Virus record (IMG/VR): IMGVR_UViG_3300032236_001129
Span: 36,207-100,206 of that record
Reading direction: 5' to 3' (one strand)
Length of the DNA stretch: 64,000 nt
Origin: a virus
The notes beneath the pieces were generated by a model. The model saw only the letters and a list, made by a program, of their open reading frames with translations, was not told the DNA's origin and did no database searches. Shown here one piece after another: positions 28,056 to 36,754 of the stretch. Each line of letters begins with the position of its first letter. The first letter of the stretch is position 1. The position numbers were made by a program, and so were the translations under genes.

Positions 28056-28693
28056 ATGCGTCGGTCCCCTGTCTCTGATTCTACATCAGCCCACATGAAT
28101 GCTTCATGGGCAAAGCTTTCCATTGCTTCTCCGTATGTACTTCTCCACTTTGACATCTTAACGTTTGTAGTTACGATAGTTGGTAATCCCGCATTAAAAC
28201 GAGAACGCACTACCGCATCAAAAGTATTTTCTGCCCAACCACTTGCAGTTCGATATTCTTTTCCTAGGTCATCTAGAATAAAAAGTGGTATGGACTCTCG
28301 TACATCCCCGTTAATCTTTTGGATAAGCTCCTTTGATTCAGGATCATTCCAGGATTCCTTCTCAAGTCGTAGGTACTTTGGATAATCCATAAATAACCCT
28401 GGCTGGTTGGAGGAGACCGGCATAGTCCGAATCAGCTCCTGAAGGGCCACAGAGGCCAATGTGGTCTTGCCGTGACCTGGTAACCCTACCAAGGCCAGTC
28501 CAAGGCCGCTAGAGGGGCTTCCAGGGCTTTTAATGACCACTCCTGACCGGACTGTATCTACCCAAGTTTGAACAACGGCCTTGACCTTGGCGTTGTCTAG
28601 GTCTGAGAACTCCATTCCGATAGTCTTCATAGGCAGGCTGGCACGTAGGATGGCGTGGCGTACAGTGGGTGACTCTTTGTTAATGTCGTACAT
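28052..28693 (-). CDS. DnaC-like AAA+ helicase loader, 213 aa
   Basis: Walker A is VGLPGHGKTTLASVALQELI (about 70-78) and Walker B is IPLFILDDLGKEYRTASGWA (about 138-150), followed by sensor-type TIVTTNVKMSKWRSTYGEAM and a C-terminal ADVESETGDRRI. The DDLGxE box and TTN are diagnostic for the DnaC/DnaI/IstB AAA+ group. N-terminal residues 1-55 likely contact the helicase. It loads the DnaB-like helicase made from the same operon. The start shares bases with the initiator gene stop (TAATG). Confidence 0.92.
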   Translation of the reverse strand: MYDINKESPTVRHAILRASLPMKTIGMEFSDLDNAKVKAVVQTWVDTVRSGVVIKSPGSPSSGLGLALVGLPGHGKTTLASVALQELIRTMPVSSNQPGLFMDYPKYLRLEKESWNDPESKELIQKINGDVRESIPLFILDDLGKEYRTASGWAENTFDAVVRSRFNAGLPTIVTTNVKMSKWRSTYGEAMESFAHEAFMWADVESETGDRRI

Positions 28694-29610
28694 TACTTGC
28701 CCCCTAGTAGTCGTAGCATCTTCTCTTGCTGGTTCCTGATCATCTCTTCATCGTATGATTCAGGAAGTTCTTCCCGAGTCACAGTTCCTTCTACCGTCTG
28801 GTAGTAAGCGATGAACTTACGCCACACAGGAATTCCAGAACCTGCGTCGTTTAAATTACGTGGGTCCTCAAAGAACATTCTAATAGCTGCAAGCATCTGT
28901 TGTCTACTTACGCCCTTGCCCACCTTCTGATTAATCCAGATAGCAAACTGCTGAGTGTTCAGCTGCATGGTGAGATGGCCAGCGGAGCTTTGATTAAGCA
29001 ACGATCCAAACTCTGCGACTAAATCTTTAGTGCCCCAGTCTTCCTCAGGTCTATGGCTGCGATGCGAGAGTGAGATGCTTTCTGGCTTCGGGCCATATTT
29101 AGCTTTCCGCATAGCAATCTTGTCTTCGATCTTTCCAACAGCACCGCTGGCATCATCTTCTGCCTCAGGCTTGAATCGCTTTGCGGGCTTGACTTCTTCT
29201 CCGTCTAAATCCCATCCCATAACTTCTCCTTCCTTCGAGGACGCAGTCCTCGATATAGTAGAACTACGTAGTAGTTCTACTATAGGTTTATCTATAGTCT
29301 TATAGTCGCTAGTAGTTGTATCACTATAGACATACAAGAGCCCTGAAAATCCGGTGTCGGTGCCAAGGAGCTTTTTAGCCCCTTCTGTGAACTTCATGTA
29401 GCTATTCCACTTCCCGTTAACCTGCTCTCGGGTCGTGATTATGTACCCAGCTCTCTTCAATTCATTGATTGCAGCTTGAACCGCATCCCTGCCTTCGGGC
29501 ATGACAGCAGAGAGCTCATCGGCGGACACAGGTCTGCCTAGCTCTGCATAGTATGCGAATATACCTTTTGCCCTAGCGGACAAATATGGGTTTGAATATG
29601 GTGACTTCAT
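28693..29610 (-). CDS. Winged-helix replication initiator-like protein, 305 aa
   Basis: Residues 10-80 form a winged helix: LSARAKGIFAYYAELGRPVS, then ADELSAVMPEGRDAVQAAIN and ELKRAGYIITTREQVNGKWN, a MarR/DnaD-like fold. A low-complexity linker (about 100-175) contains ELLRSSTISRTASSKEGE, whose DNA carries perfect palindromes. The C-terminal part (about 200-290) is a helical domain with QQFAIWINQKVGKGVSRQQM, then WRKFIAYYQTVEGTVTREEL. This layout and the position directly before the helicase loader match actinobacteriophage replication initiators. Origin recognition is inferred. Confidence 0.7.
   Translation of the reverse strand: MKSPYSNPYLSARAKGIFAYYAELGRPVSADELSAVMPEGRDAVQAAINELKRAGYIITTREQVNGKWNSYMKFTEGAKKLLGTDTGFSGLLYVYSDTTTSDYKTIDKPIVELLRSSTISRTASSKEGEVMGWDLDGEEVKPAKRFKPEAEDDASGAVGKIEDKIAMRKAKYGPKPESISLSHRSHRPEEDWGTKDLVAEFGSLLNQSSAGHLTMQLNTQQFAIWINQKVGKGVSRQQMLAAIRMFFEDPRNLNDAGSGIPVWRKFIAYYQTVEGTVTREELPESYDEEMIRNQQEKMLRLLGGK
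29236..29284. repeat. Two adjacent perfect palindromes inside the initiator gene
   Basis: CGAGGAC-GCA-GTCCTCG (29236-29252) has 7-bp arms. TATAGTAGAACTAC-GTA, then the exact inverse complement of the arm (29254-29284), has 14-bp arms. They are separated by one base and lie in the linker-coding region of 28693-29610. Both have 3-nt spacers. The perfect symmetry is more than coding needs. An origin site, protein-binding site or internal RNA structure are possible. Confidence 0.75.
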
Positions 29611-29621
29611 GTAAACCCCCT

Positions 29622-29638
29622 CCTAGAAATATTCTACC
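29622..29638 (-). promoter_or_regulatory. Extended -10 promoter for the replication operon
   Basis: The minus strand reads CGGTAGAATATTTCTAGGAG followed by GGGG. TAGAAT is at 29631-29636, and the ribosome site AGGAGGGGG follows at once, with ATG at 29610. It resembles the other elements but has CG in place of TG before the -10. It would start the leftward replication unit. Confidence 0.5.
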
Positions 29639-29900
29639 GAGGTGGGATACGTTTTGGCAAATCGCCCTTTGGAAGTCCTGTAAAGATCTGCTCTACGATT
29701 AACGATAGTGTTAGACCTACGAATGTGGATGCTAGAACATATGGAAATAAAAATCTAAGTCTTACTGTAAGAGTTAGACAAAAGATAAGACTAAGTACAA
29801 TAGCTAATAAGCCCCGCCACTTACCTAGTTTGATGAGGAAAGCTTCTACGGCAGCCAAGATACACGCTGTCGCTAACGCTGAAATAATTAATGTGCCCAT
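29634..29900 (-). CDS. Small membrane protein, 88 aa
   Basis: I start at ATG 29900; a frame-extension to 29957 would overlap the tail gene. The product starts MGTLIISALATACILAAVEA, followed by FLIKLGKWRGLLAIVLSLIF and a third hydrophobic segment FLFPYVLASTFVGLTLSLIV, then a basic C-terminus GLPKGDLPKRIPPR. Three membrane spans are predicted by eye. It lies between the tail and replication blocks, with no ribosome site of note. Function is unknown. Confidence 0.55.
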   Translation of the reverse strand: MGTLIISALATACILAAVEAFLIKLGKWRGLLAIVLSLIFCLTLTVRLRFLFPYVLASTFVGLTLSLIVEQIFTGLPKGDLPKRIPPR

Positions 29901-29910
29901 ATAAAACAGT

Positions 29911-32900
29911 CTACTCTCTAAATACGCATCTGTCAATATCGAAGTATTGACCCGCATGGAATGCGCTTGGGGTACAGGTAGTTGTCATAACCATATAAGA
30001 AGCTCCAGCGATTTCAGATGCTGGGAAGACGTTACCAATATAGTTCCAGCGAAGCTCATAGTTCTTTGCTCCACTAGCGTTGGTAAGCATATCGTAGCTT
30101 TGTGTATAGGACTTAATTACTGAGCCGTCTGGTCCATAGAACACGTTGGTCATTGTGTATGTTCCAAAAGCATTTGTAGATGGACGGATAGCTACTGATC
30201 CGTAGTAACCTTGTTCAGAGTTAATTGGGATGTGTCCTGTTTTAATTGCCCAACTATTATTACTGGTAGATGATGCCTTAGTAGACGTTACTCGGCAATA
30301 GGATGTTCCTTGAACTGTGGTATCTGCTGCAAGAATTCCTACGGTTTGAATACGGTTTAGGTTAGCTGTAACCCCAACCCATTCTCCAAGATCTTTTTCA
30401 AATGATGCTGAAGGAATCAAAGACGAAGAAAGCTCTCCTTGGTATTCAAGAGATGGGAAGCCAGGCTTCACACAATAGGTAACACCGTGAGGCATAACCA
30501 ATTCTAGATTAGCGTATAGGCGTTGAAGCTTTGAGAAGTAGTTGTTAAAGTAGCTGCTCTTGCCGCCACCTTGACTCTGCTCTTGATTCAGCCAGATAGT
30601 CTTAGCGGTGTTGCCTGGGTTAGGCATGTGCTTTGTAAGAGCGTTAGAGGGGTCGATAAACTTAGTTGGGGTACGTCCAAACTCTGCTTGAAATCCATCA
30701 AACTGGAAATAGTTAGTCTGAGGTAACCCAGCAGATGCTGCAGCCTGGGTAAATGTTAGATCAAGCTGAAATGATGTTTCGCCCTGTAGCAAGTTGCGTA
30801 CAGTCTGCATACGAATCCATTGATACTGGTCGTGTTGAATTACTTCTAACAAGTTAGATGTTGCATCGACTTGGCCTTTATTAGTATAGAGATTATAGGT
30901 TCCTTCACCGCCACGTACATATACAGAGACTACAAAGTCTTCTCCACCCTTAGCAGGTTCTGGAAGATAAACAGTTGTGTGGATTTCTCCTACAGCTCCT
31001 GGAGCATCTACCCCAAATGTTCCAAAAGTACATTGACCCATTTGGCTACCAAACAATGGACCATATGGATAGAGCACAGGTGCGTGAGTTATTGGGTCTA
31101 ATACCAAACCACCAAGAGATCCATTAGGATTTTCAATACGTGCCGGAGTAACTCCGCTTGATACTAAGCTAAGAGTTCCGTGGTCTGCTGTCCAGTCTGC
31201 AAGTGTTTCCATGGATGGGTTGTTAACAAAGTTAATTCTATTTTTTATTTCCCAAATACAGTTATTAGGTGAGAAGTAGATGTGATTGACCGGATCACTT
31301 GGAGGATTAGCTCCGTCTCCACCAAAGAAGTCGTACCCCTCATTAGCTTCTTGAAGCATGATGCCGTCTACCCAAAGGGTATCTCCAGCTACTGCATCCG
31401 GGAAGTAGAGAGTTACCTTAGCAAGCGGACTTCCAGAGTCACGGCTTTGAGGTGGCGTGATTCCAGTTACCTTAACGTTAATCTTATCCGGTACAGCTTG
31501 TGCAATAAAGAATCCTGGAGGACCAAAAGGTTCCCAGTACAGCGGTTCTGTTCCTGCCCAGTGTGGAAAAGGAACTGTGGATACAGGAGGATAAAGAGTT
31601 GGATCTACGATAGTAGGGTCTGTGTCATCGTGTACATAGTGAAAGGTAAGAGTGTATGGATCAGAATCTACATAGTATGGGCTGTCTTGTAGATACTGTC
31701 CATTAGCATCCATAAGCACTTGGCTTTGTTGTTCTACAGTTGCACGGTTTGAGAACTCAATGCGAGCAACCACTGTGCGATATGCAGCAGTGTATCCGCA
31801 ACTTACATATGCACTAAAGGTATAGTTCTGCCCAGGATCTACAGAGATCCAGTCAGAAGTAATGTAGCCACCGGTGCCACTTAAAATAGTTAGTTCTCCA
31901 AGAGTAGCTCCATGCTCAAGAGCTCCAGGATAAATTGTTGGGTCTTGTGCAAAGGATCCGTTAGGAGAAGCTGTCCAGAAGCCAATACCATTTTCAAAGT
32001 CTGGATTAAGAACATAGTTTTCTTGCTCACCCTTTACGTATACACGCACACGACGAGCATCTTCAAACTCATAGCTGTTCTTAGCCTCAGCTAGCTGCAT
32101 CATGTCAAGCGCATACTTCTTATAGGCAGAGCTAGAAGACTTAATGTTAATAGATACAGTAGCAGTGGCAGCTGTGTTAGGAGACTTAGATCCTGCACGT
32201 CCTACATAGTTGTAGCTGGTGAACTCTTGCCAAGACCCATTAGTTGTTAGATTAGCTGGGGTAGGGGTAGAACCTAAAAGGTTGCCTCTCGAATCCCACC
32301 AATGAATTACTGCATTAACTGTAGCTGTAGCTGTATCTAGTTGTTGAATCCAACCTGTAAATAAATAATATGTATTTGGTTCTACCGGTATGCCATAAAG
32401 ATCTTGACTACTTGTTGGATCTGGAAGATTTAAAGTAACTGTTGAAGTAGTGTGAGTGGTAAGTAGTCCAAAGCCTACAGCTCGTGGTGGATATAGTGGA
32501 TCCACAAGAACTAATTCATTGTTAGAAACTAGAACCCCAATATCTGCAAGGGAGGTACTAAAGTTTTGTTTTGTCAGGGTAGCTGTACCGGTAACAGTCC
32601 AGCGTCCAATAGACTCTTCAAAAGAAGAATCGTTATAGTCAAGTAGTAGGTTATGGCCTGTTACAACATTGCTACCCCAGTGAGTTAGCGCAGTACTAAA
32701 GGTACTTACAGCTGAAGTGGTTCCCTTTTCAATGTTGATTTCATTTCCTGCAGAGTAGAGTGAACGGTAGTATACGTCTCCAAGTGTAGGCTCATTATTA
32801 AACCCTAGATCTAAAATCTTAGGTAAGACTAGTGAGTTATTTACTCCAGCCTTATCTGCAGTGTGCTCAAGGATTAAACCTTCAACTGAAATCTTGTCAT

Positions 32901-33414
32901 ACATATATGCATATGCATACAAAACTTCTTCAAGACGATTTGTAGGCTCCGCTTCACCAGTTGCATCGCCAATATTATCCGCAGTCTGATTTAACCATGC
33001 TCTAGGAATCCACTTAGTAATTTTATCTAAGGTGGTTGTTTGATCCACAATAATGGTGTCTGCAGATCCGCAGAAGATCCAGCCATTGCTGTTGAATAGC
33101 CACAAGGAATAGTTAACCTGTGAGTTAGGCTTGTCAACAAAAGTTTCTGTATAGTTAGTAGCAAACGTACTTAGTGCCCCACCAGCAACCAGCAAAGCAT
33201 CAAAAGGATTATCTGGAGTTCCTGTAAAGTTCTTTACTAGGCGCCAGTGAGTAGGGGTAGGCAAGTTAGGATCATAGCTCATGGTGTTCCATGTGATATA
33301 CGTCTTGTTATAGTCAATAGCTTTAGCAGTAATTCCAGAGTTAAAGTAAACTCCGGTGCTGTCTAGCTGACCATACTTAAACGTATCGTATCTACGTACT
33401 CCGAATTTTGCCAT
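29911..33414 (-). CDS. Large tail-tip / fibre protein with jelly-roll carbohydrate-binding modules, 1167 aa
   Basis: The N-terminus MAKFGVRRYDTFKYGQLDST and WNTMSYDPNLPTPTHWRLVK looks like a baseplate-attachment domain. Three or more beta-sandwich modules follow, each starting like FEESIGRWTVTGTATLTKQN, DFENGIGFWTASPNGSFAQD, METLADWTADHGTLSLVSS and FEKDLGEWVGVTANLNRIQT, and containing YTFSAYVSCG or FVVSVYVRGG. This is the CBM4/9-like fold of polysaccharide-binding tail proteins. It probably contacts the host envelope. It is the last gene of the tail operon, after the gp6-like wedge and the 380-residue fibre protein. Confidence 0.75.
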   Translation of the reverse strand: MAKFGVRRYDTFKYGQLDSTGVYFNSGITAKAIDYNKTYITWNTMSYDPNLPTPTHWRLVKNFTGTPDNPFDALLVAGGALSTFATNYTETFVDKPNSQVNYSLWLFNSNGWIFCGSADTIIVDQTTTLDKITKWIPRAWLNQTADNIGDATGEAEPTNRLEEVLYAYAYMYDKISVEGLILEHTADKAGVNNSLVLPKILDLGFNNEPTLGDVYYRSLYSAGNEINIEKGTTSAVSTFSTALTHWGSNVVTGHNLLLDYNDSSFEESIGRWTVTGTATLTKQNFSTSLADIGVLVSNNELVLVDPLYPPRAVGFGLLTTHTTSTVTLNLPDPTSSQDLYGIPVEPNTYYLFTGWIQQLDTATATVNAVIHWWDSRGNLLGSTPTPANLTTNGSWQEFTSYNYVGRAGSKSPNTAATATVSINIKSSSSAYKKYALDMMQLAEAKNSYEFEDARRVRVYVKGEQENYVLNPDFENGIGFWTASPNGSFAQDPTIYPGALEHGATLGELTILSGTGGYITSDWISVDPGQNYTFSAYVSCGYTAAYRTVVARIEFSNRATVEQQSQVLMDANGQYLQDSPYYVDSDPYTLTFHYVHDDTDPTIVDPTLYPPVSTVPFPHWAGTEPLYWEPFGPPGFFIAQAVPDKINVKVTGITPPQSRDSGSPLAKVTLYFPDAVAGDTLWVDGIMLQEANEGYDFFGGDGANPPSDPVNHIYFSPNNCIWEIKNRINFVNNPSMETLADWTADHGTLSLVSSGVTPARIENPNGSLGGLVLDPITHAPVLYPYGPLFGSQMGQCTFGTFGVDAPGAVGEIHTTVYLPEPAKGGEDFVVSVYVRGGEGTYNLYTNKGQVDATSNLLEVIQHDQYQWIRMQTVRNLLQGETSFQLDLTFTQAAASAGLPQTNYFQFDGFQAEFGRTPTKFIDPSNALTKHMPNPGNTAKTIWLNQEQSQGGGKSSYFNNYFSKLQRLYANLELVMPHGVTYCVKPGFPSLEYQGELSSSLIPSASFEKDLGEWVGVTANLNRIQTVGILAADTTVQGTSYCRVTSTKASSTSNNSWAIKTGHIPINSEQGYYGSVAIRPSTNAFGTYTMTNVFYGPDGSVIKSYTQSYDMLTNASGAKNYELRWNYIGNVFPASEIAGASYMVMTTTCTPSAFHAGQYFDIDRCVFRE

Positions 33415-33421
33415 GAGTTAA

Positions 33422-34564
33422 TTACATCCCTGCGAGTAAGAAAGCGTTAAATCCACCTTGTGCTGCTGCCGCTGCTGCCGCAGCTGCTGCCGTATTTGCT
33501 GTATTGGCTAAGTCATAAGCCGTCTTAACAGAGTTTGGCGTAGCTGCTGTTGTTGTTGATGTTGACGATGTTGAATCTGTAAGTTGAAGAATACCTGCTG
33601 CTGAGGTGGTTCCTGCATTTACAGATAGTGTAAGGTTACCAGATAAAGCGCCACCACCTGAAAGAGGTGAAGTGGTTGATATTGTGCGAGTAGCTGGTAC
33701 CGCAGCATTAGCTAGATCGTAAGCAATCTTAAGAGAGTTTGGTGTAGCAGCTGTGGTTGTAGATGTGGAGTTAGTAGCATCTGTTAGTTGAAGTATGCCT
33801 GCCACAGTAGTGCTTCCTGTAGGAAGTGAAGCCCAGGAAGAAGCAGATCCGCTTGATGTAAGCCACTTACCGCTAGTACCTGCAGACTGAGCAGGAACCA
33901 CATACACAGAAGAAGTATTCAAGCTAATGGTTACATCACCAGAAGCAGCTCCACCTGTAAGACCTGTACCAGCGGTAACGCTAGTAATGTCTGCAGAGAT
34001 TGTTGCCCAAGATGCAGTAGACCCATCTGTAGTTAACCATTTACCGTTATTGCCTGTTTGAGACGGCAAGCTGATTGGTGCTGCAGCCCAGGATGGAATA
34101 CCACCAACAAGAGTTAATAGGTAGCCGTTAGTTCCAGCAGATAATCGACTAAGAGTATTTGTTGCACTGCCGTAAAGAATATCTCCTGTAGCTACTGCGT
34201 TAAGTCCTGTTCCGCCATATGGAACTGTAAGGGCGTTTGTAAGAACAAGGCTAGGAACAGTTACTGTTCCAGTAAATGTTGGAGAAGCAATTGTGGCATA
34301 GATTGAAGAAGATCCTACACCGTTTACAAGTCCGGCTTCAATATTAGCTAGACGATCAGACAGGGTTGTCCAAGAAGTGGTTAGGGCAAAGCTACCTGTG
34401 TAGGTAGAAGCCAAAGGCTTATTGGTATTGCTGGCTGTACCGATGGCTGCCTCAATGGCTAAGACTTCCTCTTGGAGGGAGTTTACGTCATTAGCTACTA
34501 CGGTATCCCGAAGGTCTACTCGAGAGCTAAATGGGCGTAAGGCGCCGGGAAATGAAGCTGTCAC
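33422..34564 (-). CDS. Tail fibre protein with repeated beta elements, 380 aa (GTG start)
   Basis: The start is GTG (AATAGTGACAGC). Residues 1-45 (GALRPFSSRVDLRDTVVAND, then VNSLQEEVLAIEAAIGTAS) are a typical adaptor for baseplate fibres. The rest is Ser/Thr/Gly/Ala-rich with recurring units: LSAGTNGYLLTLVGGIPSWA, QSAGTSGKWLTSSGSASSWA and two near copies of ILQLTDxTxSTSTTTAATPNS followed by K-x-A-Y-D-L-A-N. The C-terminus ends AAAAAAAAQGGFNAFLLAGM. The repeats suggest a trimeric beta-helical shaft. Host binding is likely. Confidence 0.75.
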   Translation of the reverse strand: MTASFPGALRPFSSRVDLRDTVVANDVNSLQEEVLAIEAAIGTASNTNKPLASTYTGSFALTTSWTTLSDRLANIEAGLVNGVGSSSIYATIASPTFTGTVTVPSLVLTNALTVPYGGTGLNAVATGDILYGSATNTLSRLSAGTNGYLLTLVGGIPSWAAAPISLPSQTGNNGKWLTTDGSTASWATISADITSVTAGTGLTGGAASGDVTISLNTSSVYVVPAQSAGTSGKWLTSSGSASSWASLPTGSTTVAGILQLTDATNSTSTTTAATPNSLKIAYDLANAAVPATRTISTTSPLSGGGALSGNLTLSVNAGTTSAAGILQLTDSTSSTSTTTAATPNSVKTAYDLANTANTAAAAAAAAAAQGGFNAFLLAGM

Positions 34565-34592
34565 TATTAATACCTACCTATCTTTACTGAGG

Positions 34593-36362
34593 TCATTGTA
34601 TACCACCAACCACTGTAATGGCCAGGTTTGCTGCTAGCAAATATGGAACTTCATACGCATCTAGGTCTATATTGCCCGCACTTGCCGAGCCATCTCTGTT
34701 AAGCTGAACAATATCTACAACGTCTACCCCATCAGCATTTGATGCTGCTGTAATAACGTTTGAAGAGTGGATGCGTCGACCAAAGGTATTGTTATCAAAA
34801 TCAAATAGGCCGCCAGTTCCCAGCATAGCCTTGTATACATTTAGCTTTACAGTGGATGCTTGATAAGCATCCTTTGCGGTAACGTTTAGGCCCAAATAGA
34901 TTGGGACATATACTGGAGAATTAATAGTAAGAGTTGTACCTACAGGAATCTTATCCGCCATGTAGCTTATTGCTGCTGTCTTAGCCGCATTCCAGTTAGC
35001 TGTTGGCTGAGTACCACTTACAGTTCCACCGGATACAAAAGCTGTAGTAGTGGTGTTAGCAATTCTAAAGGTAGTTGTAGATGGGGTGTCATAGATTACT
35101 GCATCGATAAGGTTGTAGGCTGTAGGGTTTACTCCCACAATAGTTACAATCTCTCCAACGCTATATAGGTGGTTGCTAGCTGTAGTTACAGTTATATATG
35201 TTCCATCACCAGTTACGTTTGTTACAGAACCTGTCTGCACATAGATGCCTGGGGTAGAGGTAAAGTCATTTGGTGATTGCAAATAAGTATTTACAACTGA
35301 GTAGACCGCTGATTCAGCCTTAACCTTGCCCACACCAGAAACCAAAGATAATAGATATTCATAGTCTGCCAAAGTTACTGCACGCTTTCTAGCAGAGATG
35401 GCAGCTTTAATTTTTGCCTTAAGCTGCGCATTGTTATCTGCGTCAGCTCCTCCCACAGCAGCAGCTGGGTTGGTTGCCTGCAAGAATGAGATAGCTTCTG
35501 CATCAGGGTTGCCAGGAATAAAGGTAACTTCTGAGACACTGTTAGCAGAGATATTGCCGGCTACTCCCACACTAGTTCTATAGGTGGCACTGACTACCTG
35601 ACCATTGCCTGGGATTTGACCGGTGATTCCATCTCCAAAGATTACGGTAATAGTTCCGTCTTCATTTTGGCGGGTAGTAAATACTAGATCTAAAGGACCT
35701 GATTCAATCAACGAGTCAACATATTTCCAGGTAGAAAACGCTACGTCTTGGCCTATGTAAACTACTAGAGAGCTATCTACTACGCCAATATCAATGATGT
35801 TAATTTCCTGACTTGCTGTTCCATCAGAATTTCCAATGATAATTGGGAGTGGCTTGTTATAGTTTGGATCTATCAAGTCTGGACGATCTGTGTTAACAGT
35901 CTTGCCTTCTACACAGGCAAGAGAAACAGTTTGGCCTGGTAGAACAGCTGTAGCTGCTTCAGTGGTTTCAAAGAATGCTTCAGTGTAGTTGGCATAGCTA
36001 AGCAACGCCATTACCTGGGTGCCAATAGGAATATCAATGGTGTCTGTGTCTTGAAGGTTTGTAAAGCTAATGCGGACAGTAGCTGGGGTAGGTCCAGTTG
36101 GCTTGTAGCCGTACAAGGCGGCAAAGCTTAAAAGGTTGCTTCGTTGGGTAGCTGTATCAATCGATGTCTCATTAGCAATCCGGTCAAGATAGTAAGACAT
36201 GATGTCGCCCATATAGGCGAAGGTCTCAATAAGAACTGAGCCTAGGTCATTAGGGTCAGCAGCATCCCATGCAAGTCCTGTACGTGTATTGACTAGAGAG
36301 ATCAGGTCTGCTTTAAGACCAGCGTAGTCTCTAGATGTATAATCAATTTGTGGATCAGCCAT
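34593..36362 (-). CDS. Baseplate J-like wedge protein (gp6 type), 589 aa
   Basis: The product starts MADPQIDYTSRDYAGLKADL and has YMGDIMSYYLDRIANETSID, then RSNLLSFAALYGYKPTGPTP, and later YEYLLSLVSGVGKVKAESAV near residue 330. These features (SRDY...L, AYxGDxLxYYLDRxAxExxLxTA, and the AVTxxDYExLa segment) define the baseplate J/gp6 family of contractile tails. The C-terminal half includes YMADKIPVGTTLTINSPVYV. It builds the baseplate wedge ring with the gp25-like protein encoded next to it. The spacing is 2 bp. Confidence 0.92.
   Translation of the reverse strand: MADPQIDYTSRDYAGLKADLISLVNTRTGLAWDAADPNDLGSVLIETFAYMGDIMSYYLDRIANETSIDTATQRSNLLSFAALYGYKPTGPTPATVRISFTNLQDTDTIDIPIGTQVMALLSYANYTEAFFETTEAATAVLPGQTVSLACVEGKTVNTDRPDLIDPNYNKPLPIIIGNSDGTASQEINIIDIGVVDSSLVVYIGQDVAFSTWKYVDSLIESGPLDLVFTTRQNEDGTITVIFGDGITGQIPGNGQVVSATYRTSVGVAGNISANSVSEVTFIPGNPDAEAISFLQATNPAAAVGGADADNNAQLKAKIKAAISARKRAVTLADYEYLLSLVSGVGKVKAESAVYSVVNTYLQSPNDFTSTPGIYVQTGSVTNVTGDGTYITVTTASNHLYSVGEIVTIVGVNPTAYNLIDAVIYDTPSTTTFRIANTTTTAFVSGGTVSGTQPTANWNAAKTAAISYMADKIPVGTTLTINSPVYVPIYLGLNVTAKDAYQASTVKLNVYKAMLGTGGLFDFDNNTFGRRIHSSNVITAASNADGVDVVDIVQLNRDGSASAGNIDLDAYEVPYLLAANLAITVVGGIQ
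34595..34606 (-). promoter_or_regulatory. Possible promoter for the fibre genes
   Basis: The minus strand reads TTGGTGGTATACAATGACC, with TG-G-TATACA or TACAAT as -10. It lies at the end of the gp6-like gene, about 30 bp upstream of the GTG at 34564. Weaker than the other elements, since the ATATT part is absent. Confidence 0.3.
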
Positions 36363-36364
36363 TA

Positions 36365-36754
36365 TTACCTCGTTATCATTCCGTCAGGGCTAAAGTTTGC
36401 AGTGCTTACTGATAGGCTAGCTAGAGTGCTGTTAGGCATAGTTAAGGTTAGGTTAACCTGCCCAACCCCATCAGTTCCTTGTGCAACAACCTTTAAATCA
36501 GCTACTTCGATATCTGGAATCCACCTAGCAATTGCTTGTCTGATGGCTTGATTAACAGCTGCCTCAAAGTTGTTTTGGTTTTCAAAAAGTGCAGAATCAA
36601 TATCTGTACCGTACTCTGTGAGGATAGGGCGTTGACCTACCCGGGTAGATAGAAGAGTAAGAACCCTGTCTATCCAAATCTTATTTGTATCTGTAGTAGC
36701 TTTTACTACCCCAAAACCATCTAAGGTATATGGGTAGGATATTGATTTACTCAT
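36365..36754 (-). CDS. Baseplate wedge protein, gp25-like, 129 aa
   Basis: The sequence has SYPYTLDGFGVVKATTDTNK, then DRVLTLLSTRVGQRPILTEY and GTDIDSALFENQNNFEAAVN, followed by QAIRQAIARWIPDIEVADLK. The (L/I)LT...G.R.M.P.yG.dl...LFe and AI..WEPRI.v....... pattern is the GPW/gp25 fold. It initiates sheath polymerisation from the baseplate. It overlaps the spike-like gene by 4 bp. Confidence 0.93.
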   Translation of the reverse strand: MSKSISYPYTLDGFGVVKATTDTNKIWIDRVLTLLSTRVGQRPILTEYGTDIDSALFENQNNFEAAVNQAIRQAIARWIPDIEVADLKVVAQGTDGVGQVNLTLTMPNSTLASLSVSTANFSPDGMITR

